Positions 36,844 to 47,525 are shown, numbered from the stretch's first letter. The stretch is 64,000 nt of DNA from Pseudomonas argentinensis (GCF_001839655.2 NZ_CP056087.1:1426001-1490000); one strand, 5' to 3'. The notes: generated by a model not told the origin, from the letters alone. Translations and numbers: made by a program.

Positions 36844-39363
36844 GTGTTCAAGAAAGTTCTCTTCCAACTGCACTGGTTGTTCGGCATCAGCGCCGGGCTG
36901 GTGCTGGCCCTGATGGGTGTGACCGGCGCGCTGTACAGCTTCCAGGACGAGATCCTGCAGGCGATCAATCCGCATCAGGTGCTCAGCCAGCCGGGGCCGG
37001 TGCTCGAGCCGGGCGAGCTGGTCGAGCGCTTGCAGGCGCAGGGGCTCAGTGTTTCCGGGCTCTACGTGGATACCGAGGGCGGCCAGCTGACGCGGGTGTT
37101 CCTGACTCCGCCGCCCGGTGAACGGCGTGGCGGGATACGCTTCGTCGACCCCTATACGGGCGAGTCCCTGGGCGAGCCACGGGGCCTGCAGTTCTTCGCC
37201 CTGATGCTGCAGCTGCACCGCTTCCTCGCCATGGGCCAGAGCGGCCGGCAGATCACCGGTGCCTGCACCATGGCCCTGGTGTTCTTCTGTCTGTCCGGAC
37301 TGTACCTGCGCTGGCCGCGCCAGGTGTGGAGCTGGCGCGCCTGGCTGACCTTCGACTGGGCCAAGAGGGGCCGCGCCTTCAATTGGGATTTGCACGCGGT
37401 GGTCGGCACCTGGTGCCTGCCGCTGTACCTGTGCGCCGCGCTGACCGGCCTGTACTGGTCCTATGACTGGTACCGCAACGGGTTGGAAGGCCTGCTCAGC
37501 GATGCGCCGCGCGCGGCCGGTGAAGGTCGCGGTCGGCGCGGCCCGCCGGTAGCAGGCCAGCCCATGCCGCCGGTGGACTACACCAACCTCTGGCAGGGCA
37601 TCCAGCGCACGGCGGGCGACACGCTCTCCGCCTACAGCCTGCAACTGCCCAATGCTGCCGGCGAGCCGGCGCGGGTGTTCTTCATATTGCGCGATGCCGA
37701 ACACGCGCGCGCCTTCAACCAGATGCAGCTCGACCCGCTCACTGGCGAGGCCAGGCAGGTTGAGCACTACGCCGATAAGTCGTTCAAGGCGCAGCTGCTG
37801 GCCAGCGTCTATGCCCTGCATACCGGCGAGTACTTCGGCATGACCGGGCGCATCCTGATGATGGTCGCCAGTTTGCTGATGCCGTTGTTCTTCTTGACCG
37901 GCCTGCTGCTGTACCTGGACCGACGCCGCAAGAAGCGCACGGCGCTGGCCGCCCGTCAGGCGCTCGATGGGGGCGAAGGCGGTGAGTCCTGGCTGGTGGG
38001 GTTCGCCAGCCAGAGCGGCTTTGCCGAACAGCTGGCCTGGCAAACCGCCGGACAGTTGCAGGCCGCCGGCATGGCGGTGGAAGTGCAGCCCCTGGCGCGT
38101 ATCGACACCACCAGGCTCAGCGCCACGCCCCGGGCGCTGCTGGTGCTCAGCACCTTTGGCGATGGTGAGGCGCCGGACAGCGCGCGCGGGGCCGAGCGCC
38201 AATGGCTGGCGGCGACCCTGGATCTGCCCGGCCTGCGTTACGCGGTGCTGGCCCTGGGCGATCGCCAGTACACGCAGTTCTGCGGCTTCGCCCGGCGCCT
38301 CGACGACTGGCTGACCAGCCGCGGCGCCCAGCGCCTGGGTGAGCGTATCGAGGTGGATGGCGATGATCCACAGGCCTTGCAGCATTGGCAGCGCCAGCTG
38401 GCCGAGCTGACCGGCGTGCAGCCACTGGCCATGCAGCCGGTGGCGTTCGACGGCTGGGTGCTGCGTTCGCGCACCTGCCTCAACCCGGGCAGCCAGGGCG
38501 CGGGCACCTGGCTGGTCGGCCTGCAGCCGCCGGCCGGTGCGCCGTGGCAGGCGGGCGATATCCTGGAGATCCTCCCGCGCAACGGTAGAGCACAGGTGCA
38601 GCGCTGGTTGCAGGCCCATGGCCTGCGGGCGCTGGAATCCGTCGTCATCGAGTCGCTGGGCCATACACTCGGCGAGGCGCTGGCCGCCCGCCAACTGCCG
38701 TACAGCGCCAGTCACCTGGTCGGCCTGCATGCCCAGGCGCTGCTCGAGGCGCTGGTGCCATTGCCCAGCCGCGAATACTCGATCGCCTCGCTCCCCGAAG
38801 ACGGCGTGCTGGAGCTGATCGTGCGTCAGCAGCGCCTAAGCAATGGCGAGCTGGGCGCCGGTTCCGGCTGGCTGACCGAGCACCTGCCGCTTGGCGAGCA
38901 ACTGCTGGCGCGGGTACGCCGTAACAGTGGTTTCCATGCCCCGGAGGATGATCGCCCGCTGATCCTGATCGGTAACGGCACCGGGCTCGCCGGCCTGCGC
39001 AGCCTGCTCAAGGCGCGCATCGCCGCCGGGCATGCGCGCAACTGGCTGCTGTTCGGCGAGCGTAATGCCGAGCACGATTTCTACTGCCGGGACGAGCTGC
39101 AGGCCTGGCTCACCGGCGGCCGGTTGCAGCGGCTGGATCTGGCCTTTTCCCGCGACCAGGCGCAGCGCCTCTATGTGCAGGATCGCTTGCGCGAGGCGGC
39201 GGATGAGCTGCGGGGGTGGATTGCCGTGGGGGCCGCGGTCTATGTGTGCGGCAGTCTGCAAGGGATGGCGGCGGGGGTGGATCAGGTGTTGCGCGAGCTG
39301 CTGGGGGACGCCGTTGTCGAGGGGCTGGTGGAGCAGGGGCGTTATCGGCGGGATGTGTACTGA
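36844..39363 (+). CDS. PepSY-TM / flavodoxin / ferredoxin reductase fusion (iron-related oxidoreductase)
   Basis: 839 residues in three parts. Residues 1-390 are a PepSY-associated membrane domain with four main transmembrane helices and His pairs (LQLHRFLAM, WDLHAVVGTW, ALHTGEYFG) suited to heme or metal. Residues about 420-560 are flavodoxin-like (VGFASQSGFAEQLAW, STFGDGEAPDSA). The rest is a CysJ-like FAD/NADPH reductase (LPSREYSIAS, GNGTGLAGLRSLL, YVCGSLQGM). It likely moves electrons from NADPH to a periplasmic or membrane acceptor, perhaps ferric siderophores. GTG at 36844 gives MFKKVLFQLHW, the start I recall for relatives; the frame is open back to 36718. Confidence 0.85.
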   Translation: MFKKVLFQLHWLFGISAGLVLALMGVTGALYSFQDEILQAINPHQVLSQPGPVLEPGELVERLQAQGLSVSGLYVDTEGGQLTRVFLTPPPGERRGGIRFVDPYTGESLGEPRGLQFFALMLQLHRFLAMGQSGRQITGACTMALVFFCLSGLYLRWPRQVWSWRAWLTFDWAKRGRAFNWDLHAVVGTWCLPLYLCAALTGLYWSYDWYRNGLEGLLSDAPRAAGEGRGRRGPPVAGQPMPPVDYTNLWQGIQRTAGDTLSAYSLQLPNAAGEPARVFFILRDAEHARAFNQMQLDPLTGEARQVEHYADKSFKAQLLASVYALHTGEYFGMTGRILMMVASLLMPLFFLTGLLLYLDRRRKKRTALAARQALDGGEGGESWLVGFASQSGFAEQLAWQTAGQLQAAGMAVEVQPLARIDTTRLSATPRALLVLSTFGDGEAPDSARGAERQWLAATLDLPGLRYAVLALGDRQYTQFCGFARRLDDWLTSRGAQRLGERIEVDGDDPQALQHWQRQLAELTGVQPLAMQPVAFDGWVLRSRTCLNPGSQGAGTWLVGLQPPAGAPWQAGDILEILPRNGRAQVQRWLQAHGLRALESVVIESLGHTLGEALAARQLPYSASHLVGLHAQALLEALVPLPSREYSIASLPEDGVLELIVRQQRLSNGELGAGSGWLTEHLPLGEQLLARVRRNSGFHAPEDDRPLILIGNGTGLAGLRSLLKARIAAGHARNWLLFGERNAEHDFYCRDELQAWLTGGRLQRLDLAFSRDQAQRLYVQDRLREAADELRGWIAVGAAVYVCGSLQGMAAGVDQVLRELLGDAVVEGLVEQGRYRRDVY

Positions 39364-39425
39364 GAACCTTGCCCAGGATCTCTCTGGGCATGGGTACGGG
39401 CAACTTCGAGGCAGAAACGGACATT

Positions 39426-39520
39426 GAGCTTCAAGCCGCAAGCCTCAAGCTGCAAGAAGAAGCTAGAGCACTGCGGACTGCTTCTAACCTGTAGCTTGGG
39501 GCTTGTAGCTTGCGGCTGCT
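39426..39520. repeat. Palindromic AAGCTTGCGGC-type repeat
   Basis: GAGCTTCAAGCCGCAAGCCTCAAGC near 39426-39450 is mirrored by GCTTGGGGCTTGTAGCTTGCGGCT near 39493-39517, with AGCCGCAAGC/GCTTGCGGCT exact. A common kind of Pseudomonas intergenic repeat; the gap 39364-39584 holds no gene. Confidence 0.7.
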
Positions 39521-39584
39521 TCCGCCACGTCGCAGTCAAAATAGATAAAGCCCGGCAGGACGATGGTGAACAGGCTCTTGGCTC

Positions 39585-39612
39585 GCCGGGCGCAGCGTGA
39601 GCTGCGCCCGGC
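39585..39612 (-). terminator. Strong hairpin downstream of dppF
   Basis: Perfect 12-bp stem GCCGGGCGCAGC/GCTGCGCCCGGC with a four-base loop, seven bases after the dppF stop codon. There is no T-run, so it may be a stabilising or Rho-assisted end rather than a classical terminator. Confidence 0.55.
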
Positions 39613-39618
39613 GGGCGG

Positions 39619-40590
39619 TCAGAGAAACTGCTCGGCGTGGTGGCAGGCCACTTCACGGCCATCGAGCGGGCGCAGCAGCGGCAGTTCGGTCTGGCAGCGC
39701 TCGGTGGCGTAGGGGCAGCGTTTGTGGAAGGGGCAGCCCGATGGCGGGTCGAGCGGGTTGGGCAGCTCGCCGACGATCTTGATCTTCGGCTTGCTCGGGT
39801 CCGGGTGGATGGTCGGCGTGGCCGACAGCAGTGCCTTGGTGTAGGGGTGCAGCGGGCGCTCGTACAGCCGCTCGCTGGGGCCGATCTCCGCCGGGCGGCC
39901 GAGGTACATCACCAGCACGTCGTCGGCGACATGGCGCACCACCGACAGGTTGTGGGAGATGAACACGTAGCCGGTACTGAACTCTTCCTGCAGGTCCATG
40001 AACAGGTTGAGCACCTGGGCCTGGATCGACACGTCCAGCGCCGAGGTCGGCTCGTCGGCCACCAGCACCTTGGGGGTGAGCATCATGGCGCGGGCCAGGG
40101 CGATGCGCTGGCGCTGGCCGCCGGAGAACATGTGCGGGTAGCGCTGGTAATGCTCGGCGCGCAGGCCGACCTGGTTCATCATCGCCTGTACCTTTTCGCG
40201 GCGTTCGGCGCGCGACAGGCCGGTGTTGATCAGCAGTGGCTCGGCCAACTGGTCGCCGATCTTCTGCCGCGGGTTGAGCGAGGCGTAGGGGTTCTGGAAC
40301 ACCATCTGCACGTCGCGGCGCAATTGCTTGCGGGTCTGCGCGCTGGCGCCGTTCACTTCCTGGCCGGCGATCTGCAGCGAGCCCGAAGAGGGCTCCTCGA
40401 TCAGGGTCAGGGCGCGGGCCAGGGTGGACTTGCCGCAGCCGGATTCACCGACCACGGCCAGGGTCTTGCCGGCCTGCAATTCGAAGGACACACCATTGAG
40501 CGCCTGCACCGTGGCGCTGGGCTTGAACAGGCCCTGGGACACGGAATAGTGGCGCGTCAGTTGGCGTGCGGTCAGGACGGTCGTCATCAC
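39619..40590 (-). CDS. dppF: Dipeptide ABC transporter ATPase DppF
   Basis: One of two ATPases of the dipeptide importer. Walker [10 protein letters not shown], signature [14 protein letters not shown], Walker [13 protein letters not shown]. The C-terminal oligopeptide-transporter extension carries the Cys cluster [15 protein letters not shown], which in this family can bind an iron-sulfur cluster. 323 residues. The start overlaps the end of dppD by four bases; it is the last gene of the operon. Confidence 0.96.
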   Translation of the reverse strand: MMTTVLTARQLTRHYSVSQGLFKPSATVQALNGVSFELQAGKTLAVVGESGCGKSTLARALTLIEEPSSGSLQIAGQEVNGASAQTRKQLRRDVQMVFQNPYASLNPRQKIGDQLAEPLLINTGLSRAERREKVQAMMNQVGLRAEHYQRYPHMFSGGQRQRIALARAMMLTPKVLVADEPTSALDVSIQAQVLNLFMDLQEEFSTGYVFISHNLSVVRHVADDVLVMYLGRPAEIGPSERLYERPLHPYTKALLSATPTIHPDPSKPKIKIVGELPNPLDPPSGCPFHKRCPYATERCQTELPLLRPLDGREVACHHAEQFL

Positions 40591-41561
40591 GCCACCTCGG
40601 CATTCAGATTGAGCGGGAAATAGCAGCGCACCGCGCCGCGTTCATGGGGTTCCAGGGCCGGGCGCTGCTCGCGGCACTTGGCCTGCACGTAGGGGCAGCG
40701 TGGCGACAGCAGGCAGCCGTGGGGCCGGTCGTAGCGGCCGGGCACGATGCCGGGCAGGGTCGACAGGCGCGTGGCGCCCAGGCTGTGCTCGGGAATCGCC
40801 TTGATCAGCGCTTCGGTGTAGGGGTGGGTCGGTGCGTCGAACAGCGCCGGTACCTGGCCCAGCTCCACCGCCTGGCCTGCGTACATCACGCAGACCCGGT
40901 TGGCGGTTTCGGCGACCACGGCCAGGTCGTGGGTGATCAGCACCAGGCCCATGTTCTGCTCGCGTTGCAGGTCGAGCAGCAGCTCCATGATCTGCGCCTG
41001 GATGGTCACGTCCAGGGCGGTGGTCGGCTCGTCGGCGATCAGCAGCTTGGGTTCGGCGGCAATCGCCATGGCGATGGCCACGCGCTGGCTCATGCCACCG
41101 GACAGCTGGTGCGGAAAGGCCTCGAGGCGGCTCGCCGCGCCGGGGATCTCGACGCGCTCGAGCAGTTGCAGGGCGCGCTGGCGCGCGGCCTTGCCCTTCA
41201 GACCCAGGTGCTGGCGCAGCACTTCCTCGATCTGGAAGCCCACGGTGAAACTGGGGTTCAGGGCGGTCATCGGGTCCTGGAAGATCATCGACAGGTCCTT
41301 GCCGACGATGTGGCGCCGCTGGCGGCCCTTGAGCTTGAGCATGTCGGTGCCGTCGAAGGTCAGGCGGTCGGCACGCACGATGCCGGGGGCGTCGATCAGG
41401 CCCATCAGCGCCATCATGGTCACCGACTTGCCGGAGCCGGACTCGCCGACGATGGCCAGCACTTCGCCCTTGTCGACCTTCAGGTCGAGGCCATCGACCA
41501 CCGGTACGGCGTTGGCGTCGCCGAAGCGCACGCTCAGGTTGTCTATTTCCAGCAGGCTCAT
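40587..41561 (-). CDS. dppD: Dipeptide ABC transporter ATPase DppD
   Basis: Second ATPase of the dipeptide importer, 324 residues. Walker [10 protein letters not shown], signature [14 protein letters not shown], Walker [13 protein letters not shown]. The C-terminal Cys cluster [14 protein letters not shown] matches the family. The ATG overlaps the stop of a possible 18-codon reading frame (ATGA), and the stop overlaps dppF, so translation is coupled along the cluster. Confidence 0.96.
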   Translation of the reverse strand: MSLLEIDNLSVRFGDANAVPVVDGLDLKVDKGEVLAIVGESGSGKSVTMMALMGLIDAPGIVRADRLTFDGTDMLKLKGRQRRHIVGKDLSMIFQDPMTALNPSFTVGFQIEEVLRQHLGLKGKAARQRALQLLERVEIPGAASRLEAFPHQLSGGMSQRVAIAMAIAAEPKLLIADEPTTALDVTIQAQIMELLLDLQREQNMGLVLITHDLAVVAETANRVCVMYAGQAVELGQVPALFDAPTHPYTEALIKAIPEHSLGATRLSTLPGIVPGRYDRPHGCLLSPRCPYVQAKCREQRPALEPHERGAVRCYFPLNLNAEVA

Positions 41562-41614
41562 CGGGCGGCCTCCATCGAATGGCAGGGCGCGGCCGGGGTG
41601 AGGAACAGGTTCAT
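41558..41614 (-). CDS. Possible 18-residue leader peptide coupled to dppD
   Basis: ATG at 41614 with a strong ribosome site (GAGGAGG six bases upstream) opens [18 protein letters not shown], and its TGA overlaps the dppD ATG as ATGA. It lies between dppC and dppD. It could be a translational coupler rather than a functional peptide. Nothing else supports expression. Confidence 0.4.
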   Translation of the reverse strand: MNLFLTPAAPCHSMEAAR

Positions 41615-41624
41615 GGCGGCCTCC

Positions 41625-42533
41625 TCAGATCGCGTTCTTGAGTTTCGGGTCCAGCGCATCGCGCAGGCCGTCGCCCATCAGGTTGATTGCCAGCACGCTG
41701 AGCAGGATGGCGAGACCGGGCAGGGTCACCACCCACCAGGCGCGTTCGATGTAGTCGCGTGCCGAGGCCAGCATGGTGCCCCACTCGGGGGTTGGCGGTT
41801 GTACGCCCAGGCCGAGGAAGCCCAGGGCGGCGGCGTCGAGGATCGCCGAGGAAAAGCTCAGGGTCGCCTGCACGATCAGCGGCGCCATGCAGTTGGGCAG
41901 CACGGTGATGAACATCAGGCGCGGCAGGCTGGCGCCGGCCAGGCGGGCGGCGGTCACGTAGTCGCGGTTCAGCTCGCCCATCACCGCGGCGCGGGTCAGG
42001 CGCACGTAGGAGGGCAGCGACACGATGGCGATGGCGATCACGGTGTTGATCAGGCCCGGGCCGAGGATGGCGACGATGGCCACCGCCAGCAGCAGCGAGG
42101 GCAGGGCCAGCATGATGTCCATCAGGCGCATGATCGACGGGCCCATCAGGCGCGGGAAGAACCCGGCCACCAGGCCCAGCAACAGGCCGGGAATCAGCGA
42201 GATGACCACCGAGGCCAGGCCGATCAGCAGCGACAGGCGCGCACCGTGGATCAGGCGCGACAGCAGGTCGCGGCCGACTTCGTCGGTGCCGAGAATGAAG
42301 CGCCACTGGCCGCCATCCAGCCACACCGGCGGGGTCAGCAGGGCATCACGGAACTGCTCGCTGGGCGAGTAGGGCGCGATCCATGGCGCGAACAGTGCGC
42401 AGAACACCATCAGCAGCATGAAGCCGAGGCCGGCAACGGCGCCCTTGTTGTGGCTGAAGGCGCGCCAGAATTCCTTTAGCGGCGAGGGGTAGACCAGGCT
42501 CTGGTCGAGCGGTGTGGTAGTGGTCGAGGTCAT
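41625..42533 (-). CDS. dppC: Dipeptide ABC transporter permease DppC
   Basis: Inner-membrane permease, 302 residues. The N-terminal OppC-type region (LKEFWRAFSHNKGAVAGLGFMLLMVF) is followed by the BPD_transp_1 domain with the EAA-like coupling motif (RLTRAAVMGELNRDYVTAARLAGAS). It pairs with DppB. The gap to dppB is unusual: about 400 bases filled with palindromic repeats, although both are on the same strand and would normally be contiguous. Confidence 0.95.
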   Translation of the reverse strand: MTSTTTTPLDQSLVYPSPLKEFWRAFSHNKGAVAGLGFMLLMVFCALFAPWIAPYSPSEQFRDALLTPPVWLDGGQWRFILGTDEVGRDLLSRLIHGARLSLLIGLASVVISLIPGLLLGLVAGFFPRLMGPSIMRLMDIMLALPSLLLAVAIVAILGPGLINTVIAIAIVSLPSYVRLTRAAVMGELNRDYVTAARLAGASLPRLMFITVLPNCMAPLIVQATLSFSSAILDAAALGFLGLGVQPPTPEWGTMLASARDYIERAWWVVTLPGLAILLSVLAINLMGDGLRDALDPKLKNAI

Positions 42534-42585
42534 GCTCGCACCTCATTGATATCGGGTTGGGCTACGAAATGCGCCTTGATCGTCG

Positions 42586-42658
42586 GTAGGGTGGACGACG
42601 CTTCATCCGTCCACCGCAGTGTGTTCATGGTGGATGAGAGGAGCGTCATCCACCCTAC
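42586..42658. repeat. Palindromic repeat GTAGGGTGGAC..., copy 2 (inside dpp operon)
   Basis: 73 bp with ends GTAGGGTGGA and TCCACCCTAC and a central inverted pair. Related to copies at 27790, 42685 and 49667. It lies between dppB and dppC and would form an RNA hairpin in the dpp transcript. Confidence 0.85.
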
Positions 42659-42684
42659 GGGGGCCAGCAGGGCTGGTTCAGTTT

Positions 42685-42757
42685 GTAGGGTGGACGACGC
42701 TCTATCCGTCCACCGCGGCGCGGTCATGGTGGATGAGAAGAGCGTCATCCACCCTAC
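42685..42757. repeat. Palindromic repeat GTAGGGTGGAC..., copy 3 (inside dpp operon)
   Basis: 73 bp, same orientation as copy 2 and 26 bases from it. The two copies differ mainly in the loop region (GCAGTGTGTTCATGG against GCGGCGCGGTCATGG). Confidence 0.85.
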
Positions 42758-42800
42758 GGCGGTGTTGATATCAGTTACCATTCATGACTCCGGAGAATCG

Positions 42801-42932
42801 GTTCATGGCCTCGCGAGCTAGCGCGAGGCAAGGAAAAATTCGTCGAGAGCGCGGAGTTGGCTGTAGCCAATGAGCATCTCGAGATGGATTTTGACGCGGC
42901 ATCGCCGACGCGCAGCAGGTCATGGCCGGTTC
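42801..42932. repeat. Second palindromic element between dppC and dppB
   Basis: Contains CCTCGCG-AGCTAG-CGCGAGG (42809-42828) and TTGGCTGTAGCCAA (42857-42870). The series GCGAGGCAAGG, GCGGAGTT..AGCCAATGAGC, GACGCGGCATCGC parallels the core of the 271-bp element at 19155. No coding potential. Confidence 0.65.
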
Positions 42933-43943
<1,011 letters not shown>

Positions 43944-44012
43944 TGTGGTAGGTACCTCATTGGCCGGTCAGGCAGCCCACCGGCGTCTGTAGCGCCGGTG
44001 GTGTGTTTTTAT

Positions 44013-45608
44013 CTACTTCACCTGGGTGGTGGCGAAGTTGTTATTGGTCAGCGGGTTGATGTGGTAGCCCTCGACGTTCTTGCGCATGGCGGTGAACAGT
44101 TTCGGATGGGCCACGTTGATCCAGGGTTGATCCTCGGCGTAGAGCGCCAGGGCCTGGCGATACAGGGCGGCACGTTCATCGTTGTCGGTCACGCCGCGGG
44201 CCTGGGTGATCAGGTTCTGGAACCTAGGATTGCACCAGCGTGCATAGTTTTCGCCGTTTTTCGCCGCATCGCAGCTCAGCAGCGGGGTCAGGAAGTTGTC
44301 CGGGTCGCCGTTGTCGCCAGCCCAGCCCGCGGAAACCAGATCGGCTTCGCCATTCTTGGCGCGGCGCAGCATCTCGCCCCACTCCATCACCCGAATATCG
44401 ACCTTGAGGCCAACCTCGGCAAGGTCGGCCTGCAGCATTTCCGCCGACAGGCGCGGGTTGGGGTTGGTCTGGCCACCGCCGCTGCGGGTGAACAGGGTGA
44501 TCACGGTGCCCTCTGGCACGCCGGCCTCCCTGAGCAGGGCGCGGGCCTTGGCGAGGTCGCGGGGCGGGTTGCGATTGGCCTCGTTGTAGCCGATCAGGGT
44601 CGGCGGGTATGGGTTGACCGCGACCAGGGCGTTGCCCTTGCCGAACAGCTGCTCGACATGGCGCTGACGGTCGAAGGCGAGGTTGATCGCCTGGCGCACG
44701 CGCACGTCGCTCAGGTACCTGTGCTCGGTGTTCATGGCAATGTAGCCGGTGACGATGGCCTCGATCTCGTCGACCTTGAGGGTGGCGTCCGCCTTGATTG
44801 CCGACACGTCGTCGGGCTTGGGATACAGCGCCACCTGACACTCGTTGGCGCGCAGTTTCTGCAGGCGCACGTTGTTGTCGGTGGTGATGGCGAAGATCAG
44901 CGGGTCGGCCGGTGGCTTGCCACGGAAGTAATCGGGGTTGGCCCTGTAGCGAACCTGGGCGTCCTTGTTGTAGCGCTGGAAGATGAACGGCCCGGTGCCG
45001 ATCGGCTTGCTGTTGAGCTCGGCGGTCTTGCCGGCCGCGAGCAATTGATCGCCGTATTCGGCGGAGTAGATCGAGGTGAAGGCCATGGCCATGTCACGCA
45101 GAAACGGCGCTTCCGGGTGGTTCAGGGTGATGACCACGGTGTGCTCGTCGCTCTTGGTCACCGACTTGAGCAGTTGCCGGAACGCCATGCTCTCGAAGTA
45201 GGGGTAGCCGACGTTGACCTTGTCGTGCCACGGGTGCTTGGGGTCGAGCTGGCGATTCAGGCTCCACAGCACGTCATCGGCGTTGAAGTCGCGGGTGGGT
45301 GTGAAGTAATCGGTGGTGTGGAATTTCACACCCTGGCGCAGGTGGAAGCTGTAGGTCAGCCCATCGGCGCTGACGTCCCAGCGCTCGGCCAGCGCCGGCT
45401 GGATCTCGGTGGTGCCGGGCTTGAAGTCGACCAAACGGTTGAACACCGTCTCGGCCGAGGCGTCGGCGGTCACCGCGGTGGTGTACTGGACGATATCGAA
45501 GCCTTCGGGGCTCGCTTCGGTGCAAACCACCAGCGGCTTGGCAGCGAGGTGGCCCGCGGCGCTGAAGATGATGGCGGCCAGGGCGGCGCGCAGCGCTAGT
45601 GTTTTCAT
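44013..45608 (-). CDS. dppA: Dipeptide-binding protein, DppA family (first paralog)
   Basis: Periplasmic solute-binding protein of the SBP_bac_5 family, 531 residues. The signal peptide covers about the first 24 residues (LRAALAAIIFSAAGHLAA). Family hallmarks: VVCTEASPEGFDIVQY near the start, LAERWDVSADGLTYSFHLRQGVKFH, and GWAGDNGDPDNFL near the ligand region. It is adjacent to dppB, the position of dppA4 in P. aeruginosa as I recall. It is less like the other two paralogs than they are like each other. Confidence 0.92.
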   Translation of the reverse strand: MKTLALRAALAAIIFSAAGHLAAKPLVVCTEASPEGFDIVQYTTAVTADASAETVFNRLVDFKPGTTEIQPALAERWDVSADGLTYSFHLRQGVKFHTTDYFTPTRDFNADDVLWSLNRQLDPKHPWHDKVNVGYPYFESMAFRQLLKSVTKSDEHTVVITLNHPEAPFLRDMAMAFTSIYSAEYGDQLLAAGKTAELNSKPIGTGPFIFQRYNKDAQVRYRANPDYFRGKPPADPLIFAITTDNNVRLQKLRANECQVALYPKPDDVSAIKADATLKVDEIEAIVTGYIAMNTEHRYLSDVRVRQAINLAFDRQRHVEQLFGKGNALVAVNPYPPTLIGYNEANRNPPRDLAKARALLREAGVPEGTVITLFTRSGGGQTNPNPRLSAEMLQADLAEVGLKVDIRVMEWGEMLRRAKNGEADLVSAGWAGDNGDPDNFLTPLLSCDAAKNGENYARWCNPRFQNLITQARGVTDNDERAALYRQALALYAEDQPWINVAHPKLFTAMRKNVEGYHINPLTNNNFATTQVK

Positions 45609-45840
45609 GGAATGTCCCTGCGGATGACGTCAGCATGGACGCCGGGGCCTGCAAAAAACAGGCCATGAGCCAATGCTCGGAGAATGTCGGGTGCATTGTC
45701 GATTACGCGGCGCAGTGCCCACTGAACTGTGCGCGGTGATCGAGGCGAACGGCTTGGCGCCAGTGCCCTTTTGCCCGCTTCGCCTTTACCGACCGGCTGG
45801 CCGCCTCGCGGTTTTATCCACGAAACGGCCGGTGCGCCAA

Positions 45841-47436
45841 TCAGTCGTTGCTGACACCGATAAAGCTGTTACGCCCGAACGGGCTGATCTGGAAGCCCTT
45901 CACGCTGGCGCGCATCGGCTGGTAGACGGTGGAGTGGGCGATCGGGGTGATCGGTACTTCACGCTTGAGCACCGCCTGGGCCTGCTTGTACAGCTCGCTG
46001 CGCTCGTTCTGGTCGGTCACGCGCTTGGCGGCCACCACCAGCTTGTCGTACTCGGCGTTGCACCACTTGGAGAAGTTGTTGCCGTCCACCGAGGCGCAGC
46101 CGTACAGGGTGCCGAGCCAGTTGTCGGGGTCACCGTTGTCGCCGGTCCAGCCGATCAGCATGGCGTCGTGCTCGCCGGCGTGGGCACGCTTGATGTACTC
46201 GCCCCACTCGTAGCTGACGATGCGTGCCTTGACGCCGACCTTGGCCCAGTCGGCCTGGAGCATCTCGGCCATCAGGCGGGCGTTGGGGTTGTACGGGCGC
46301 TGCACGGGCATGGCCCACAGGGTGATCTCGGTGCCTTCCTTGACGCCGGCAGCCTTGAGTAGCTCCTTGGCCTTCTCCGGGTTGTAGGCGGCGTCCTTGA
46401 TCGACTCGTCGTAGGACCACTGGGTCGGCGGCATGCCGTTGACGGCCAACTGGCCGGCGCCCTGGTACACGGCGTCGATGATCGCCTGCTTGTTCACCGC
46501 CATGTCCAGCGCCTGGCGCACTTCGAGCTTGTCGAACGGTGCGCGGGTCACGTTGTAGGCGATGTAGCCCAGGTTGTAGCCCGGGGCGGTCGGCACGTTG
46601 AGGTTGTTGTCCGCCTGCAGGCCCTTGAGGTCGGCCGGGCGTGGGTTGAGGGTGATCTGGCACTCGCCGGCGCGCAGCTTCTGGGCACGTACCGAAGCGT
46701 CGGTGTTGATCGAGAAGATCAGGTTGTCGATCTTCACGTCACCCGGCTTCCAGTATTCCTTGTTGCCCTTGTAGCGAATCGCCGCGTCCTTCTGGTAGCG
46801 GCTGAACACGAACGGGCCGGTACCGATGGGCTGCTGGTTGATCTGCGCGGCCTTGCCGGCCTTGAGCAACTGGTCGGCGTACTCGGCCGAGTGCACGGCG
46901 GCGAAGTTCATCGCCAGGTTCTGCACGAACGCCGCGTCGACTTCCTTGAGGGTGAAGACCACGGTGTGGTCGCCGGTCTTCTCGACCTTGGCGATGTTCT
47001 TGTCCAGGCCCATGTCGGTGAAGTACGGGAACTCGCTGGGGTAGGCCTTGCGGAACGGATGGTTGCGATCGAGCATGCGCTGGAAGGTGAACAGCACGTC
47101 GTCGGCGTTGAATTCGCGGCTCGGCTTGAAGTAGTCGGTGGTGTGGAACTTGACCCCTTCGCGCAGATGGAAGGTGTAGGTCAGGCCGTCTTCGCTGATG
47201 TCCCAGGAGGTGGCCAGACCCGGCTGGGCCTTGGTGCCGCCGCGCTCGAATTCGGCCAGGCGGTTGAAGATGGTTTCCGAAGCCGCATCGAAGTCGGTGC
47301 CGGTGGTGTACTGGCCCGGATCGAAGCCACCCGGGCTGCCTTCGGAGCAATACACCAGATTGCTGGCCTGGGTGAGCGAAACACTGGAGAGCAGACCTGC
47401 AGCGAGCAGAGCCTTGCACAGGAGAGACATGCGCAT
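45841..47436 (-). CDS. Dipeptide-binding protein, DppA family (second paralog)
   Basis: Periplasmic SBP_bac_5 protein, about 531 residues. The frame is open to 47511, but ATG at 47436 has AGAGG upstream and leads straight into a signal peptide (MSLLCKALLAAGLLSSVSLTQA). Hallmarks VYCSEGSPGGFDPGQYTTGTDFDA and IGWTGDNGDPDNWL are shared with the third paralog at 49865. Its upstream region carries palindromes matching the probable PsdR operator, so it corresponds best to dppA3. Confidence 0.92.
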   Translation of the reverse strand: MRMSLLCKALLAAGLLSSVSLTQASNLVYCSEGSPGGFDPGQYTTGTDFDAASETIFNRLAEFERGGTKAQPGLATSWDISEDGLTYTFHLREGVKFHTTDYFKPSREFNADDVLFTFQRMLDRNHPFRKAYPSEFPYFTDMGLDKNIAKVEKTGDHTVVFTLKEVDAAFVQNLAMNFAAVHSAEYADQLLKAGKAAQINQQPIGTGPFVFSRYQKDAAIRYKGNKEYWKPGDVKIDNLIFSINTDASVRAQKLRAGECQITLNPRPADLKGLQADNNLNVPTAPGYNLGYIAYNVTRAPFDKLEVRQALDMAVNKQAIIDAVYQGAGQLAVNGMPPTQWSYDESIKDAAYNPEKAKELLKAAGVKEGTEITLWAMPVQRPYNPNARLMAEMLQADWAKVGVKARIVSYEWGEYIKRAHAGEHDAMLIGWTGDNGDPDNWLGTLYGCASVDGNNFSKWCNAEYDKLVVAAKRVTDQNERSELYKQAQAVLKREVPITPIAHSTVYQPMRASVKGFQISPFGRNSFIGVSND

Positions 47437-47525
47437 GCGAACCTCTTTTTCTTTTTGTTCGCGCCTGGGGTTCAGCGCGAGCTCGGAATGCGGTGAAAGC
47501 GGATAGCTCACCGGGTCGGGTTCGA

